Origin: Bin22 sp965207275
GTDB taxonomy: Bacteria; Chloroflexota; Dehalococcoidia; Lucifugimonadales; UBA3495
DNA: 64,000 nt
NCBI GenBank assembly: GCA_965207275.1
Contig: CBDBMH010000001.1
Span: 248,001-312,000, forward strand
Direction of reading: 5' to 3'
Below, in pieces: positions 25,427-33,979 of this stretch. Under the pieces are notes generated by a model. It saw only the letters and a list, made by a program, of their open reading frames with translations. It was not told the DNA's origin and made no database searches. The position numbers and the translations under genes are program-made. How positions within the stretch are numbered: the first letter of the stretch is position 1; the number at the start of each line of letters is the position of its first letter.

Positions 25427-26494
25427 TTAGAGGCTCGGCGCCACATCATCGCACAGCAGCGATACTGCCTCGTCCACATCGGGACCCAGTTCCGAGAACA
25501 TCAACTGGGTGAAGCCCTGGCTGCGGGCTATGTCGCGGACCTCCACCAATCGCTCTACGCAATCTCCGGGAGCGCCGGCGATGAAGATGGCATCCACCAT
25601 TCCGTCAGTCACCAACGCATCGAACTCCGTCCCCGTAGCGCCGTTCTTTTCAGCCAGGTCCAATCTCTCAATGTCGGCTATGGCCACCCCCATCCGTTCG
25701 ATGTCCTCCCGCGTGTAGCCTTGGCGGTACATGTTCAAGACCCGGTGACCCGCGCTTTCCTTGACCCATTCCCGCGCTCGGTCCGCATTGCCGGACAGGG
25801 ATATCTTGATTTCCGCTACACGAGGCACGTTAGCGCCCTTCTCTTTCGGCAGGGACTTGTTGAAAATGTCCAGCAGTTCAGGTACTCGTCCGGTGCGAAG
25901 CGCCGCCAGGTAGTGGCCGCCGAAAATCAGGCCATCCATGTTTCTGCCCCCCGTTGCCAGACCGCGAGGGCCGTTGCTGCCGCAGAAGATCGCCACCGGA
26001 GAGGAGGGCCTGAAGTTCAGCTGAAAAGTGGCATCGGGATTGAAATGATAATAGTCCAGCAGCGCCGGATAGTCGGCAAAGCACACTCCCTCACCGTCCA
26101 GCAAACGGCGCAGGCTTTGGGCTGTCTCCCTGAGCACACTGACGGGCCGGGGCGTGCGTATCAGCCGGGGCGTGCGGGGATTGCCCCGTCCCAGGCCGAT
26201 GGACAGTTCCCTGCCGTCCATCAGTTCGCCCAGGGTAGCCACCGAATCCGCCAGGTCCACCGGGTTGCGGAAATACTGGACGGTTACGGCCGTACCCAGC
26301 TTGATGTGCAGGTTGCAGGCCATGGCTGCCAGGGTAACGTAGGACTGGCGGCTGCGCAGGTTGTCGGTTACCCACAACTGGGAAACGCCCCTGGCCTCAC
26401 CCTCCTTTGCCAGTTCCACCAGGTGGGGCAGCGGAACATGGGCATAGGTTGGCAAGTGAAACTGGACCCCGATCTCCATGGTAGGCATCGCCAT
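25427..26494 (-). CDS. LLM class flavin-dependent oxidoreductase
   Basis: A 355-residue luciferase-like protein. It starts with MEIGVQFHLPTYAHVPLPHLVELAKEGE, has LWVTDNL in place of the EHH segment, and GRELSIGLGRGNPRTPR as the cofactor phosphate loop. That arrangement is typical of F420-dependent reductases such as methylene-tetrahydromethanopterin reductase-like enzymes rather than bacterial luciferase. The ATG at 26494, with AAGGAAGAG, is chosen because the upstream frame overlaps the amidohydrolase gene. It lies 40 bases after an M20 amidohydrolase gene and is probably co-transcribed with it. Confidence 0.88.
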   Translation of the reverse strand: MAMPTMEIGVQFHLPTYAHVPLPHLVELAKEGEARGVSQLWVTDNLRSRQSYVTLAAMACNLHIKLGTAVTVQYFRNPVDLADSVATLGELMDGRELSIGLGRGNPRTPRLIRTPRPVSVLRETAQSLRRLLDGEGVCFADYPALLDYYHFNPDATFQLNFRPSSPVAIFCGSNGPRGLATGGRNMDGLIFGGHYLAALRTGRVPELLDIFNKSLPKEKGANVPRVAEIKISLSGNADRAREWVKESAGHRVLNMYRQGYTREDIERMGVAIADIERLDLAEKNGATGTEFDALVTDGMVDAIFIAGAPGDCVERLVEVRDIARSQGFTQLMFSELGPDVDEAVSLLCDDVAPSL

Positions 26495-26534
26495 CTCTTC
26501 CTTGCTCTCAATTTCGAACAGCTCAGCGCTGCTC

Positions 26535-28112
26535 TCACACCGCCGGAGTGGGAATCCACCATTCCCGGCCTCGCGGCGTTTCGATGTACTCGGGCCAGCG
26601 CAGGTCCACCGGTGGGGGAAATTCGGGTGGCAGCAAAGGGGCAACCCACTGGTCTCCTCCGATTCCGCCTCCTGTCCTGGCCCTGAATTCTTCCTGCGCC
26701 TTGCCCAGTTCCTGTGGTTCAGTGAGAAGATCAGCCAAGGTTCCGGCGATGGTCTTTCCCGCAGCGAACATTCCTGGGTCAATGCAGTCCCGCACGCCGC
26801 CCATAGCGTTAAGGGTCCACATGGGATAGGAATAGCCGGATGCCGGCGTCCGGAGCCTGGGTCGCGAGGTGTGCAGGCGTGCCGTGGGCGCATGCCAGGT
26901 GTATTCCACATAGTCGTCCGAAGTGAAGTTGTGCTGCCAGGGGGGCAGGCTGCGCTGCTGGACCGCCTCGTAGTCCTGGGGCGTTTGCAGCCGCAGATTA
27001 TCGGCGGTAAAGGGTTCTTCCATGGGAGACAGGCCCAGGGTCTCCTGGATGGCCCGGGCGAAGTTGAGAGCCGCGTCGTTCATGGACGGCGCCCCAACCT
27101 GCGCCAGGTTCCGGTAGGTCAAATCGGCCAAAGCGAGGTTGGGCAATCCCACCCGGGTCTTAGTCACCCAGCGGGGCGAAACCACACAACCCGTTGCCTC
27201 AGCGGCATGGCGGGCGTTGCGCTCCAGCACCTGGTAGATGCGTTCCTGGATGTCCAGGGTTGGGGAACGCCAGGCGTACTGGATCTGGCCGATGCGGGGC
27301 GGCAAGTTGTCGGAGGTGCACTGGCCGCCGGCCATTATGTATTCGTTAAGGGTCCAGGTGCCCGTGTGAGGGAACATAGCCTCCTTGGTGTACTTGGTGC
27401 TGGTGTACATCAGGCACACGGCGTCCAGGGCACCGGGGCAGCGGGCGACAGTGTGGGGCCGGTCGGGGGCTGCCAGCAGGCTGGCATCCATCCACTTCTC
27501 AGGATCTCGGCACTCGAAGGTGAATACCACGCTCCAGTAGGAACCACAGTGAGTCTCCCACGCCACGGTGTTGGTTGTGTGGGGGTGGTACACCACGGCA
27601 GCGTCCAGGTCGTCGTAATAGCCCTTGGCGGCATGTACGGGCTTGGACCCACAGACTTTCTCCGCCGGTTCCCCAAAGATACGAAGGGTGCCGGACAGAC
27701 CGTGGGTTTCCATGGCCGCCTTGGCCCCGAGGATGCCCATCAACGCCGCCACGCCCAGGGATGAATGAGGATCGGTGTGCCCCGCGGCCCAGGGATGCAG
27801 CCCCTCTCGGGGAGCCGGGTAGGGGACGGCCTGCTGCGAATTGCCCGGTACCGCGTCGTACTCCGCGAAGGTCCCCAGGACGGGACCGCCATGGCCCCAG
27901 GTGGCGGAGAAGGCGGTGGGCATGGCGCCCGACCCCTCTTCAACGGCAAATCCCTGTTGGCGCAGCAGGTCCACATAGGCTGCCGCCGACCGGTACTCCC
28001 GGTAGGCAGGTTCCGCGTAAGCCCAGATCTCCTGGTGAAAGTCGGAGAGCCACTGCCGGTGATTCTGGATCCAGGCGAGGGCCGTTGCCTTGGCGGCGCT
28101 GGTTGCGGTCAT
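26535..28112 (-). CDS. M20-family amidohydrolase (AbgB-like)
   Basis: A 525-residue metal-dependent amidohydrolase resembling p-aminobenzoyl-glutamate hydrolase subunit B and related M20 enzymes. GTFAEYDAVPGN and AAGHTDPHSSLG hold metal-ligand candidates (Asp86, His112, Asp114, His116), and FGEPAEK supplies the catalytic Glu. The dimerisation domain follows after VVYHPHTTNTV. Such enzymes cleave amide bonds of small N-acyl compounds. It is followed by an LLM flavin enzyme 40 bases downstream, suggesting a two-step breakdown of an amide-containing compound. Confidence 0.9.
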   Translation of the reverse strand: MTATSAAKATALAWIQNHRQWLSDFHQEIWAYAEPAYREYRSAAAYVDLLRQQGFAVEEGSGAMPTAFSATWGHGGPVLGTFAEYDAVPGNSQQAVPYPAPREGLHPWAAGHTDPHSSLGVAALMGILGAKAAMETHGLSGTLRIFGEPAEKVCGSKPVHAAKGYYDDLDAAVVYHPHTTNTVAWETHCGSYWSVVFTFECRDPEKWMDASLLAAPDRPHTVARCPGALDAVCLMYTSTKYTKEAMFPHTGTWTLNEYIMAGGQCTSDNLPPRIGQIQYAWRSPTLDIQERIYQVLERNARHAAEATGCVVSPRWVTKTRVGLPNLALADLTYRNLAQVGAPSMNDAALNFARAIQETLGLSPMEEPFTADNLRLQTPQDYEAVQQRSLPPWQHNFTSDDYVEYTWHAPTARLHTSRPRLRTPASGYSYPMWTLNAMGGVRDCIDPGMFAAGKTIAGTLADLLTEPQELGKAQEEFRARTGGGIGGDQWVAPLLPPEFPPPVDLRWPEYIETPRGREWWIPTPAV

Positions 28113-28288
28113 AGCGTTTCTCCTTGCCGGGGAGATGGGAGGTTATGGGCCAGCATTGTAAGGCTTCGGGACAGGTTGGGCAAAACCGCTTCCCTTCATG
28201 CCAACCCATCTGCTTACGGCAATAAGACAGCAATAGACATGGCTGCGCGGGTAGGCTATATTGCCGCCATACCGCCGGAGGCGCAATT

Positions 28289-28723
28289 ATGCCGTTTAAC
28301 CGAGAGATTTACGTCAATCTACCGGTCAAGGACCTGGAAAGATCAAAGGCGTTCTTCGCGGCGTTGGGGTTCGAGTTCAACGACCGGTTCACGGACGACA
28401 AATGCGCCTGCATGATCATCGGTGATAGGTCCTATGTGATGCTGCTGCCCCGCTCCATCTTTGACGGCTTCATCCCCGGCAAGACTATTGCCGATGCCGA
28501 TGTCACTTCGGAAGCGCTGGTTGCGGTGTCTACTCCTAATCGGGAGGCCGTTGATGCCATGATTGCCAGCGCAGTAGCCGCCGGAGGGAGTGTGTACCGG
28601 GAGAAGGCGGACCACGGCTGGGTGTATTACCGGGCTTTCCAGGACCTGGACGGCCATATCTGGGAGGCGATGGCAGTTGACGAAAGCCTGATGCCTGAAG
28701 AAATGAAGGAGAGGGGCAGTTAG
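28289..28723 (+). CDS. VOC-family (glyoxalase/bleomycin-resistance fold) protein
   Basis: A 144-residue vicinal-oxygen-chelate protein. MPFNREIYVNLPVKDLERSKAFFAALGFEFN is the family opening, and the metal-ligand Glu sits in DLDGHIWEAMAVDE near the end. It matches the YaeR/lactoylglutathione-lyase-like group often called 'glyoxalase family', for which substrates are usually unknown. The ATG at 28289 has GGAGG 8 bases upstream. It is followed by a second VOC protein 5 bases downstream, so the two are probably co-translated. Confidence 0.9.
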   Translation: MPFNREIYVNLPVKDLERSKAFFAALGFEFNDRFTDDKCACMIIGDRSYVMLLPRSIFDGFIPGKTIADADVTSEALVAVSTPNREAVDAMIASAVAAGGSVYREKADHGWVYYRAFQDLDGHIWEAMAVDESLMPEEMKERGS

Positions 28724-28728
28724 GAGCG

Positions 28729-29190
28729 ATGGCCGAGTTGCAGAAGATCACCCCATTCCTCTGGTTTGACGGGCAGGCGCAGGAGGCCGCCGAGCTGTAT
28801 GTATCCCTGTTCCCCGACTCCGGGATTGTAAGCAGTTCTCCACTGGCCGCGGGGCCGGCGGAAGGGGCTGCCATCGTGTCCTTCCTGCTGGCGGGGCAGG
28901 AGTTCACCGCGCTGGACGGCGGGCCCATGTTCCAGTTCTCTCCCGCCATATCCTTCGTTGTCAACTGTGACTCCCAGGAAGAGCTGGACCACTTCTGGGA
29001 AGGTCTGTCAGAGGGCGGACAGAAGGAGCATTGCGGCTGGCTGCGGGACCGGTTCGGCGTGTCGTGGCAGGTGGTACCGGCGCAGTTGGGGGCGCTGCTG
29101 GAAGCCAATGCGGAGGGGGTGATGGGCGCACTGCTGCAAATGGAGAAGATTGATCTGGCCGTGCTGGAATCGGCGGCCAGAGGGGAGTAA
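28729..29190 (+). CDS. VOC-family PhnB-like protein
   Basis: A 153-residue protein of the PhnB/3-demethylubiquinone-type VOC group. KITPFLWFDGQAQEAAELYVSLFPDSGIVSSS is the standard opening, and FGVSWQVVPAQLGALL is the characteristic C-terminal block. It starts 5 bases after the previous VOC gene and is presumably from the same transcript. Most relatives have unknown function. No metal ligand can be assigned with confidence. Confidence 0.92.
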   Translation: MAELQKITPFLWFDGQAQEAAELYVSLFPDSGIVSSSPLAAGPAEGAAIVSFLLAGQEFTALDGGPMFQFSPAISFVVNCDSQEELDHFWEGLSEGGQKEHCGWLRDRFGVSWQVVPAQLGALLEANAEGVMGALLQMEKIDLAVLESAARGE

Positions 29191-29232
29191 ACTGCCAGCC
29201 AGGCATACCCTAGCCTTTGGGAGGAGTGACTT

Positions 29233-29709
29233 ATGGCAACCAAGCGCACGGGAGAAGCATACTGGGGCGAGGAACTGCACGTACCCCTGTCCGCCGACGG
29301 GCAGGTGTCGGCCTACGTCTGGCCGCTGCGCATCCTGTCCATTCGGGGAACCAGCTGCGGAGGGCCGACTATAGGCGTTGACGTGGGCAACGAAGAGGTG
29401 CTGCGATTCGATTGCCACGCAGACCGGGGCCACTGGCACAGCGGCGGCTACGACCGGTTGGGCACGCCCGGCAATTCCCACGTGGACTTTCCCGAGGGAG
29501 TGGCCACGGTGGATCAGCAGGTGGCCTGGTCGCTGCGGCACCTGCGAGACAGGGTGTGCGACCTGCTGGCCCAGTCGGATCAGGAAGACGCGGCCCGAAA
29601 AGTGGAGTCATACCTGGTGGAGACGGGCCTGATCAACGTCCGAAACCACATTGAGAAGAACGCCTACCTGCGGAAGCGGGCCATCGACGAGCAGGTTATC
29701 GTCGGCTAG
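29233..29709 (+). CDS. Conserved-looking cytoplasmic protein of unknown function
   Basis: A 158-residue soluble protein I do not recognise. Features: GVDVGNEEVLRFDCHADRGHWHSGGYDR (about residues 48-75, rich in His, Asp and Cys, possibly metal binding), then a helical C-terminal half with VDQQVAWSLRHLRDRV. GGGAGGAG precedes the ATG at 29233. It follows the VOC pair by 42 bases and may share their transcript, which ends at the hairpin at 29820. Confidence 0.75.
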   Translation: MATKRTGEAYWGEELHVPLSADGQVSAYVWPLRILSIRGTSCGGPTIGVDVGNEEVLRFDCHADRGHWHSGGYDRLGTPGNSHVDFPEGVATVDQQVAWSLRHLRDRVCDLLAQSDQEDAARKVESYLVETGLINVRNHIEKNAYLRKRAIDEQVIVG

Positions 29710-29819
29710 ACAGGACCACCCAGTCAACCCCGGCTTCCACCGAGCATCCGCCCTCACGGGCGCGACGGGCCGGCCACAAAGCCGGTCAACGATTTCCTTG
29801 CCGGATCCGAGTTATCGAA

Positions 29820-29848
29820 GGGACGGGCCCTGGTTCGAGGCCCGTCCC
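29820..29848 (+). terminator. Intrinsic terminator between convergent genes
   Basis: GGGACGGGCC (29820-29829) and GGCCCGTCCC (29839-29848) form a 10-bp stem, followed by GTTTGACGTTTTGAGG. It separates the VOC operon from the convergent lipoprotein gene. Confidence 0.8.
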
Positions 29849-29907
29849 GTTTGACGTTTTGAGGCTTTTATGCGGGCGTCCGGTCGCCCGTACCTGCTCC
29901 CCGCAGG

Positions 29908-30909
29908 TCATTTCACGTTGAAGCCTTCCGTTTTGAATTCGTACTCTTTGCCGGCTATCGTCACGGTAACTGCCCGTTGCAGATTCCAGTAGTAGGAGTG
30001 CTTGGTGTCAAAGGAGGTCAGCGGCGCATAGGCGCTGAGATCGGTGGGCGGACTGAGAATGAAGGGCAGCAAACCGGAGTTAAAGGTCCCGGTGGGGTCG
30101 TACAGCGACCAGCTCTTGGTGGCGTTGTCGAAGTAGGCTACCCATTGGAGGTTTCCGGCCAGGGGAGCCAGGGTATTGACTATCGGTGAACCAGCCGGCA
30201 CCTGGGGACCCGAGGGCGCCGCCTGGACGGTGAAGCTGGTCGAGGCGGAGTCCGGACCCACGGTCATGGACAGGTTGTAGTTGCCGGCGGCCACATCGGG
30301 AACAACGATGGTGGCATAGAAACTGCCCAGGGAGTCGACGGTAACGGGCGGGTTCGGAGAAGCGGTTACCCCGCCGAAACTTACCGCGCCCACCGATGAA
30401 CCGGTGGCGAAATCGGAGCCAGCCACGGTGACGCCCGTGCCGGGCTGCCCAGTGCCAGGGTTGATGGTAATGGAGGGATTCCTGACGGGGACCGGCGTTT
30501 CGGTGGGCAAGTTGGGCCGGATAACGACGGTGGGCGTGGGCCTGGGCAGGGGCGTCGGTGTGGGTTCCACCACAGGTTCCGGCGTGGGTTCCACCGTAGG
30601 CGGCAAAGTAGGCTCGGCGACGGCCGCTCGGCCGCTGAAGCGGTTGCCAGGCATAATAACCAGGGGAGTGGACACCGGCCCCGACGGCGCGGCAACCGGC
30701 TCCTCGGTAGGCAGCGGCGGCAGCGTAGGCGCCGGCTGGACGGGCGGCGCCGCAATTACTACCGGAGCAGCCGTAGGCGGCGGAACCGGGGTGGGGTCTT
30801 CTCCCCCACAGGCGCCCAAGAACAGCAAGACCACGCAGCTAATCGTTAAATATATAAGGATTACGGGCAACCGAGATGGCTTCACCCCTCCACTACTCCC
30901 AAAACCCAT
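29908..30909 (-). CDS. Secreted lipoprotein with Pro-rich linker and IPT/TIG-like domain
   Basis: A 333-residue lipoprotein: an N-terminal signal ends in LGAC with Cys34 as lipid anchor. Residues about 38-145 are a low-complexity Pro/Thr/Val stalk (TPVPPPTAAP, PTPEPVVEPTPTPLP). A domain with SITINPGTGQPGTGVTVAGSDF (about 147-170) is a TIG/IPT-like immunoglobulin fold, and a C-terminal beta-rich part follows. It should be displayed outside the membrane, perhaps binding polymer or surface. The ATG at 30909 with GGAGG 5 bases upstream is preferred over an earlier ATG at 30921. Confidence 0.82.
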   Translation of the reverse strand: MGFGSSGGVKPSRLPVILIYLTISCVVLLFLGACGGEDPTPVPPPTAAPVVIAAPPVQPAPTLPPLPTEEPVAAPSGPVSTPLVIMPGNRFSGRAAVAEPTLPPTVEPTPEPVVEPTPTPLPRPTPTVVIRPNLPTETPVPVRNPSITINPGTGQPGTGVTVAGSDFATGSSVGAVSFGGVTASPNPPVTVDSLGSFYATIVVPDVAAGNYNLSMTVGPDSASTSFTVQAAPSGPQVPAGSPIVNTLAPLAGNLQWVAYFDNATKSWSLYDPTGTFNSGLLPFILSPPTDLSAYAPLTSFDTKHSYYWNLQRAVTVTIAGKEYEFKTEGFNVK

Positions 30910-31230
30910 GTCTGCCTCCATGATCGTGATGTTATGTAATCAACACCAATCCATTGTAGCTTTGCGGGACTAGCATGACAATTCCCGCCTTTTGCGAGTA
31001 TTGGCGGAAAATCCGGTTACCGTTCGGTTTGACGAGCCATCCTGAGCTGCAAGGCGTCATTGAGGCGCAGGCCGGAATCACAATGCTCCAGATAGTGGAT
31101 ACCGGCTTGCGCCGGTATGACGGGTACTGCTGTCAGTCATCACTTCAATCCTGTCGAGCTACTGGTACCGCGGAAGAAGTCTCAGGAGTTCGCGAGTCGG
31201 CTTGGCGAAGCAAGCCGCAGATGCAACTCC
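30910..31230. other. Intergenic region with remnants of a dispersed repeat
   Basis: No gene seen. Around 31037-31125 are CATCCTGAGCTGCAAGGCG and a GGATACCGGCTTGCGCCGGTATGACGG segment; the latter is shared with copy I near 47190 and with DNA near 38765, so this looks like a decayed repeat. Confidence 0.5.
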
Positions 31231-32199
31231 TTACAGGCCCAGCATTTCCTCCAGGTTCTTCCAGAGGATGGCTTCCTTCTCCTCCCGGGTCAGGCTTTCC
31301 AGGCTCAGAATCCAGGAGACGGGCCAGTCAATCTGCATGTCGGCCGGCCAGTCGGTGCCAAACACGACGCGGTCGACGCCAACACAGTCCACCAGGTACC
31401 GCAGGTCCTCCTCGCTGTGAGTGAGGCAGTCGTAATAGAAGCTGCGCAGGTACTCGCTGGGCGGCCGGTTGATGTTGACCCGCGCCTCGGAACGGACCTG
31501 CCAGCCCCGGTCCATGCGGCCGATGCCGTAGCAGGCGTATCCGCCGCCATGGCAGAGACAAACCCGCAGGTCGGGGAATTTGTCCATCACGCCGCCGAAA
31601 ACGAAGGAGGCGAAGGTGACGGCCCGATCGGCCAGGTTGCCGATAGTGTTGGACAGGTGGTAATTGTTGTTCCGGGGGCTGACCACGGTGGGGCCGTCCT
31701 GGTGGATCAGCATTACGGCGCCCAGCTGTTCCGCAGCTTCCCAGAGGGGGAAGAACTCCGGATTGTCGTAGGTCTTGCCGTTGACGTTGTCGCCGATCAT
31801 GGCGCCCTTCAGGCCCAGGTCGTTAACCGAGCGTTCCAGCTCGGCAACCGAGGCGGCCATGTCCTGCATGGGCAGGTTGGCCAGGCCGGAGAAACGATCA
31901 GGATACTGCCTGGTCAAGCCGGCCACGTAGTCGTTGCACTCCAGGTTCATGGCAACAACGGTGTCCAGGTCGCCGTCATAACAATAAAGAAAGGAATGGG
32001 TCGACAGGACGTGAATGTCCACGCCCAGGGAGTCCATGTCCTGGATCCGCTCTTCGGGGGTCCACATCCCCCTGGGGGTATAGCCCTGGAACTTGCTGGC
32101 CACCTGTTGGGGGCTGAGGGCGTAGTAGCCCGTGCCCTCGCGCATGGCCTTGAGGCAGTTTTCGGGGGTTATGTGGGCGTGAATATCGATGCTGCGCAT
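31231..32199 (-). CDS. Amidohydrolase-2 (ACMSD-like) metal-dependent hydrolase or decarboxylase
   Basis: A 322-residue TIM-barrel enzyme of the amidohydrolase-2 (ACMSD) family. The HxH metal motif DIHAH is at residues 5-9, a third His ligand lies in MLIHQDG, another in VCLCHGGG, and the closing Asp is in VVFGTDWPADM. Relatives decarboxylate or hydrolyse aromatic or unsaturated acids. The ATG at 32199 has AAGGAG 8 bases upstream, preferred to an in-frame start at 32271. It stands alone beside the repeat-rich region 32.2-33.1 kb. Confidence 0.92.
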   Translation of the reverse strand: MRSIDIHAHITPENCLKAMREGTGYYALSPQQVASKFQGYTPRGMWTPEERIQDMDSLGVDIHVLSTHSFLYCYDGDLDTVVAMNLECNDYVAGLTRQYPDRFSGLANLPMQDMAASVAELERSVNDLGLKGAMIGDNVNGKTYDNPEFFPLWEAAEQLGAVMLIHQDGPTVVSPRNNNYHLSNTIGNLADRAVTFASFVFGGVMDKFPDLRVCLCHGGGYACYGIGRMDRGWQVRSEARVNINRPPSEYLRSFYYDCLTHSEEDLRYLVDCVGVDRVVFGTDWPADMQIDWPVSWILSLESLTREEKEAILWKNLEEMLGL

Positions 32200-32306
32200 G
32201 GTCCAAGCTCCTTCCATAGGTGGAATTGGAAATTCGGGCCTTATGTGAATCGGCAAACAGCCTACGGGCAAACGGGGACGGTGTCAACCGGAAGGGTAGG
32301 GAGTGC

Positions 32307-32553
32307 CGGGCAATCGCGCCTTAGCCAATTGTCCCCTGAGCCCTTCGGCCCGGCTCAGGCTAAACTCCGCCGAACCCGCCGCGGCGGGTAAACACCAACC
32401 TACAGACGGGGTTTCACACCTGCAACCGGGCTGAGAGGATCCGCCATAGGCGGATCAGGCCCCCGCCAAGGGCGGACATTCTGCTTCGGCAGGCTCAGAG
32501 CGACATGACCTCTCTTTAAAGTAGCTGGCCGCATTTAAGACGCGATTGCCCTG
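32307..32553. repeat. Miniature inverted-end repeat, copy E
   Basis: About 247 bp with ends CCGGGCAATCGCGCCTTA and TTTAAGACGCGATTGCCCTGG, near-perfect inverted repeats of about 18 bases. The interior holds GAACCCGCCGCGGCGGG, the 50-bp GGCCCCCGCCAAGGGCGG module and TCCGCCATAGGCGGA. Very close to copy G at 38475-38699. Confidence 0.85.
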
Positions 32554-32678
32554 GTAGGGAGCCCTTCGACAGGCTCAGGGTGAGCGGAGGGGCAGGCCCG
32601 ATAACGCTCCATTGCTCTCTTACAGTTCGCCCATGCTCTATCTAGAAAGGGACTCGAAATCAGCATTTTTTTGAAATC

Positions 32679-32847
32679 CGGGCCATTTTGGGCCGTTTTG
32701 GGCCGTTTCGTATCTGAAAGCTGGCCTAGGCAGTGGTCCAACCGGACCATTTACGGGCCGGAACCGGGGAATTTCCTATCTGCTGACCCCAGGAAAGCGG
32801 CCCACTTTTCCTTTTTTCCGGGCCGTTTTGGGCCGTTTTGGGCCACT
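32679..32847. repeat. Inverted copy of part 3 (GGCCCAAAACG-ended unit)
   Basis: Reverse complement of 14668-14832: starts GGCCATTTTGGGCCGTTTTG and ends with the same GGGCCGTTTTG units, enclosing a region that includes GGGAATTTCCTATCTGCTGA. The end units are direct repeats of about 11 bases. Confidence 0.85.
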
Positions 32848-32913
32848 TGGGGCTTCTTGCTCCGCCAATGGTCCGCCTGAGGCGAATTCCGCTCCCAGAG
32901 GGAGAGGGGGCGC

Positions 32914-33122
32914 CAGGGCAATCGGGCCTTATCGAACTGTCACTCAGAGCCCTTCGGCCCGGCTCAGGGTGAACTACGACGAAGACTCTAGAATCCATCC
33001 TACGAACGTGCTTTCGGACCTGAAACCAGGCTGGTGGGTAGGATTTCAGGCCCTTCGGCAAGCTCAGGGCGACATGACCTCTCGTCAGGGAGTCTGCCTA
33101 TGTTTAAGATGCGGTTGCCCTG
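32914..33122. repeat. Miniature inverted-end repeat, copy F
   Basis: Begins CCAGGGCAATCGGGCCTTA and ends TTTAAGATGCGGTTGCCCTG; reverse-complement partner of copy D at 14407-14617. Contains AGAATCCATCCTACGAACGT and a GGCCCTTCGGCAAGCTCAG segment. Confidence 0.85.
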
Positions 33123-33153
33123 ACGGGGTGAGCTGGGTTTGTTGTTCCGTTCC

Positions 33154-33549
33154 TCAGGTGGTGGCGAACCGGCGGGCCCAGAGGAGGCCCAGGTCGGGTC
33201 TGGGTTCCGGGGGCGGCAGTTCCTGCGACAGCAGGCGGTCGTACTTGCTCTGCCAGACCCAGGGCAGCAGGTTGGTCACCATGTTACGGGGATCGGGGAT
33301 GTCCCCCGCCTCCCTGACCCTTTCCAGGTACTTGAGCAGGTTCATCCAGGTGGTGAGCCGGAAACCCTGGTCGGCGATGCGGCGGATGATTTGCTGGGGC
33401 TTGGGGGGTTCCTGCCGGTCGGCCACGGCGCGGGCGTAGTCGTAATGGACTTCCTCCGTGATGCGGCGCATGCGGTAGATGGACAGTTCCCGGTGGTATT
33501 TGCGCTGGAGGGCGCGGATTTCTCTTCTGATTTGGCTGAGGGTCAGCAT
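33154..33549 (-). CDS. Small helical protein of unknown function
   Basis: A 131-residue basic, strongly helical soluble protein that I do not recognise. MLTLSQIRREIRALQRKYHRELSIYRMRRITEEVHYDY looks like a coiled-coil-forming N-terminus, followed by a basic mid region and a C-terminal SKYDRLLSQELPPPEPRP. The ATG at 33549 with AAAGGAG is the likely start; a longer frame to 33639 begins in repeat DNA. It lies inside a repeat block present at 14.2-14.8 kb without this gene, so it may be an insertion. Confidence 0.6.
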   Translation of the reverse strand: MLTLSQIRREIRALQRKYHRELSIYRMRRITEEVHYDYARAVADRQEPPKPQQIIRRIADQGFRLTTWMNLLKYLERVREAGDIPDPRNMVTNLLPWVWQSKYDRLLSQELPPPEPRPDLGLLWARRFATT

Positions 33550-33597
33550 GGTTGGCTCCTTTGGTTGTTTAGTTGTTGTTTGTCCACGAAGGGGGCT

Positions 33598-33728
33598 TCC
33601 TTCGATCTGCCAAAGGTCCGCCTGAGGCGGATTCCGCAAGCTCAGGATGAGCGGGTGGGGGCTTTTAGATGGTTTGTAGTTTTATGGTGGAGGGGTGTTA
33701 TGCGGGTTGGCAAGGGGGGGAATGTCAG
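33598..33728. repeat. Inverted copy of part 1 of the segmental repeat
   Basis: Reverse complement of 14200-14345: GCGGATTCCGCAAGCTCAGGATGAGCGGGTGG, then TTTTAGATGGTTTGTAGTTTTATGG up to a CCTTGCCAACC-complementary end. It lies between the small helical gene and the DUF1800 gene. Confidence 0.85.
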
Positions 33729-33979
33729 TCATTTCGGGGTGCGAAGAAGGAGGGCGGCGAAGGGGTTGGTCAAGGGCCGGCAAAAGACCGGTGAAAAATT
33801 GCGCCAGTATTGGACAATTGGGCCGGCAGCATTTATAATCCCACTGCACATATACCGGCAGAAAGCAGTTGCCACCTTAGGCGAAGCTCTCGCATCAGCC
33901 CAACTGTATCTGTCGGCTTTGCTTGTCTGGGACAGTGCGGGCTGATGAACCGGAGAAACTGAGAGAAGGAGTAAAAGGT

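Noticed and set aside
29820..29848. Inverted repeat considered as start of an insertion element
   Set aside because: Followed by a T-rich stretch and placed between convergent gene ends; a terminator explains it better.
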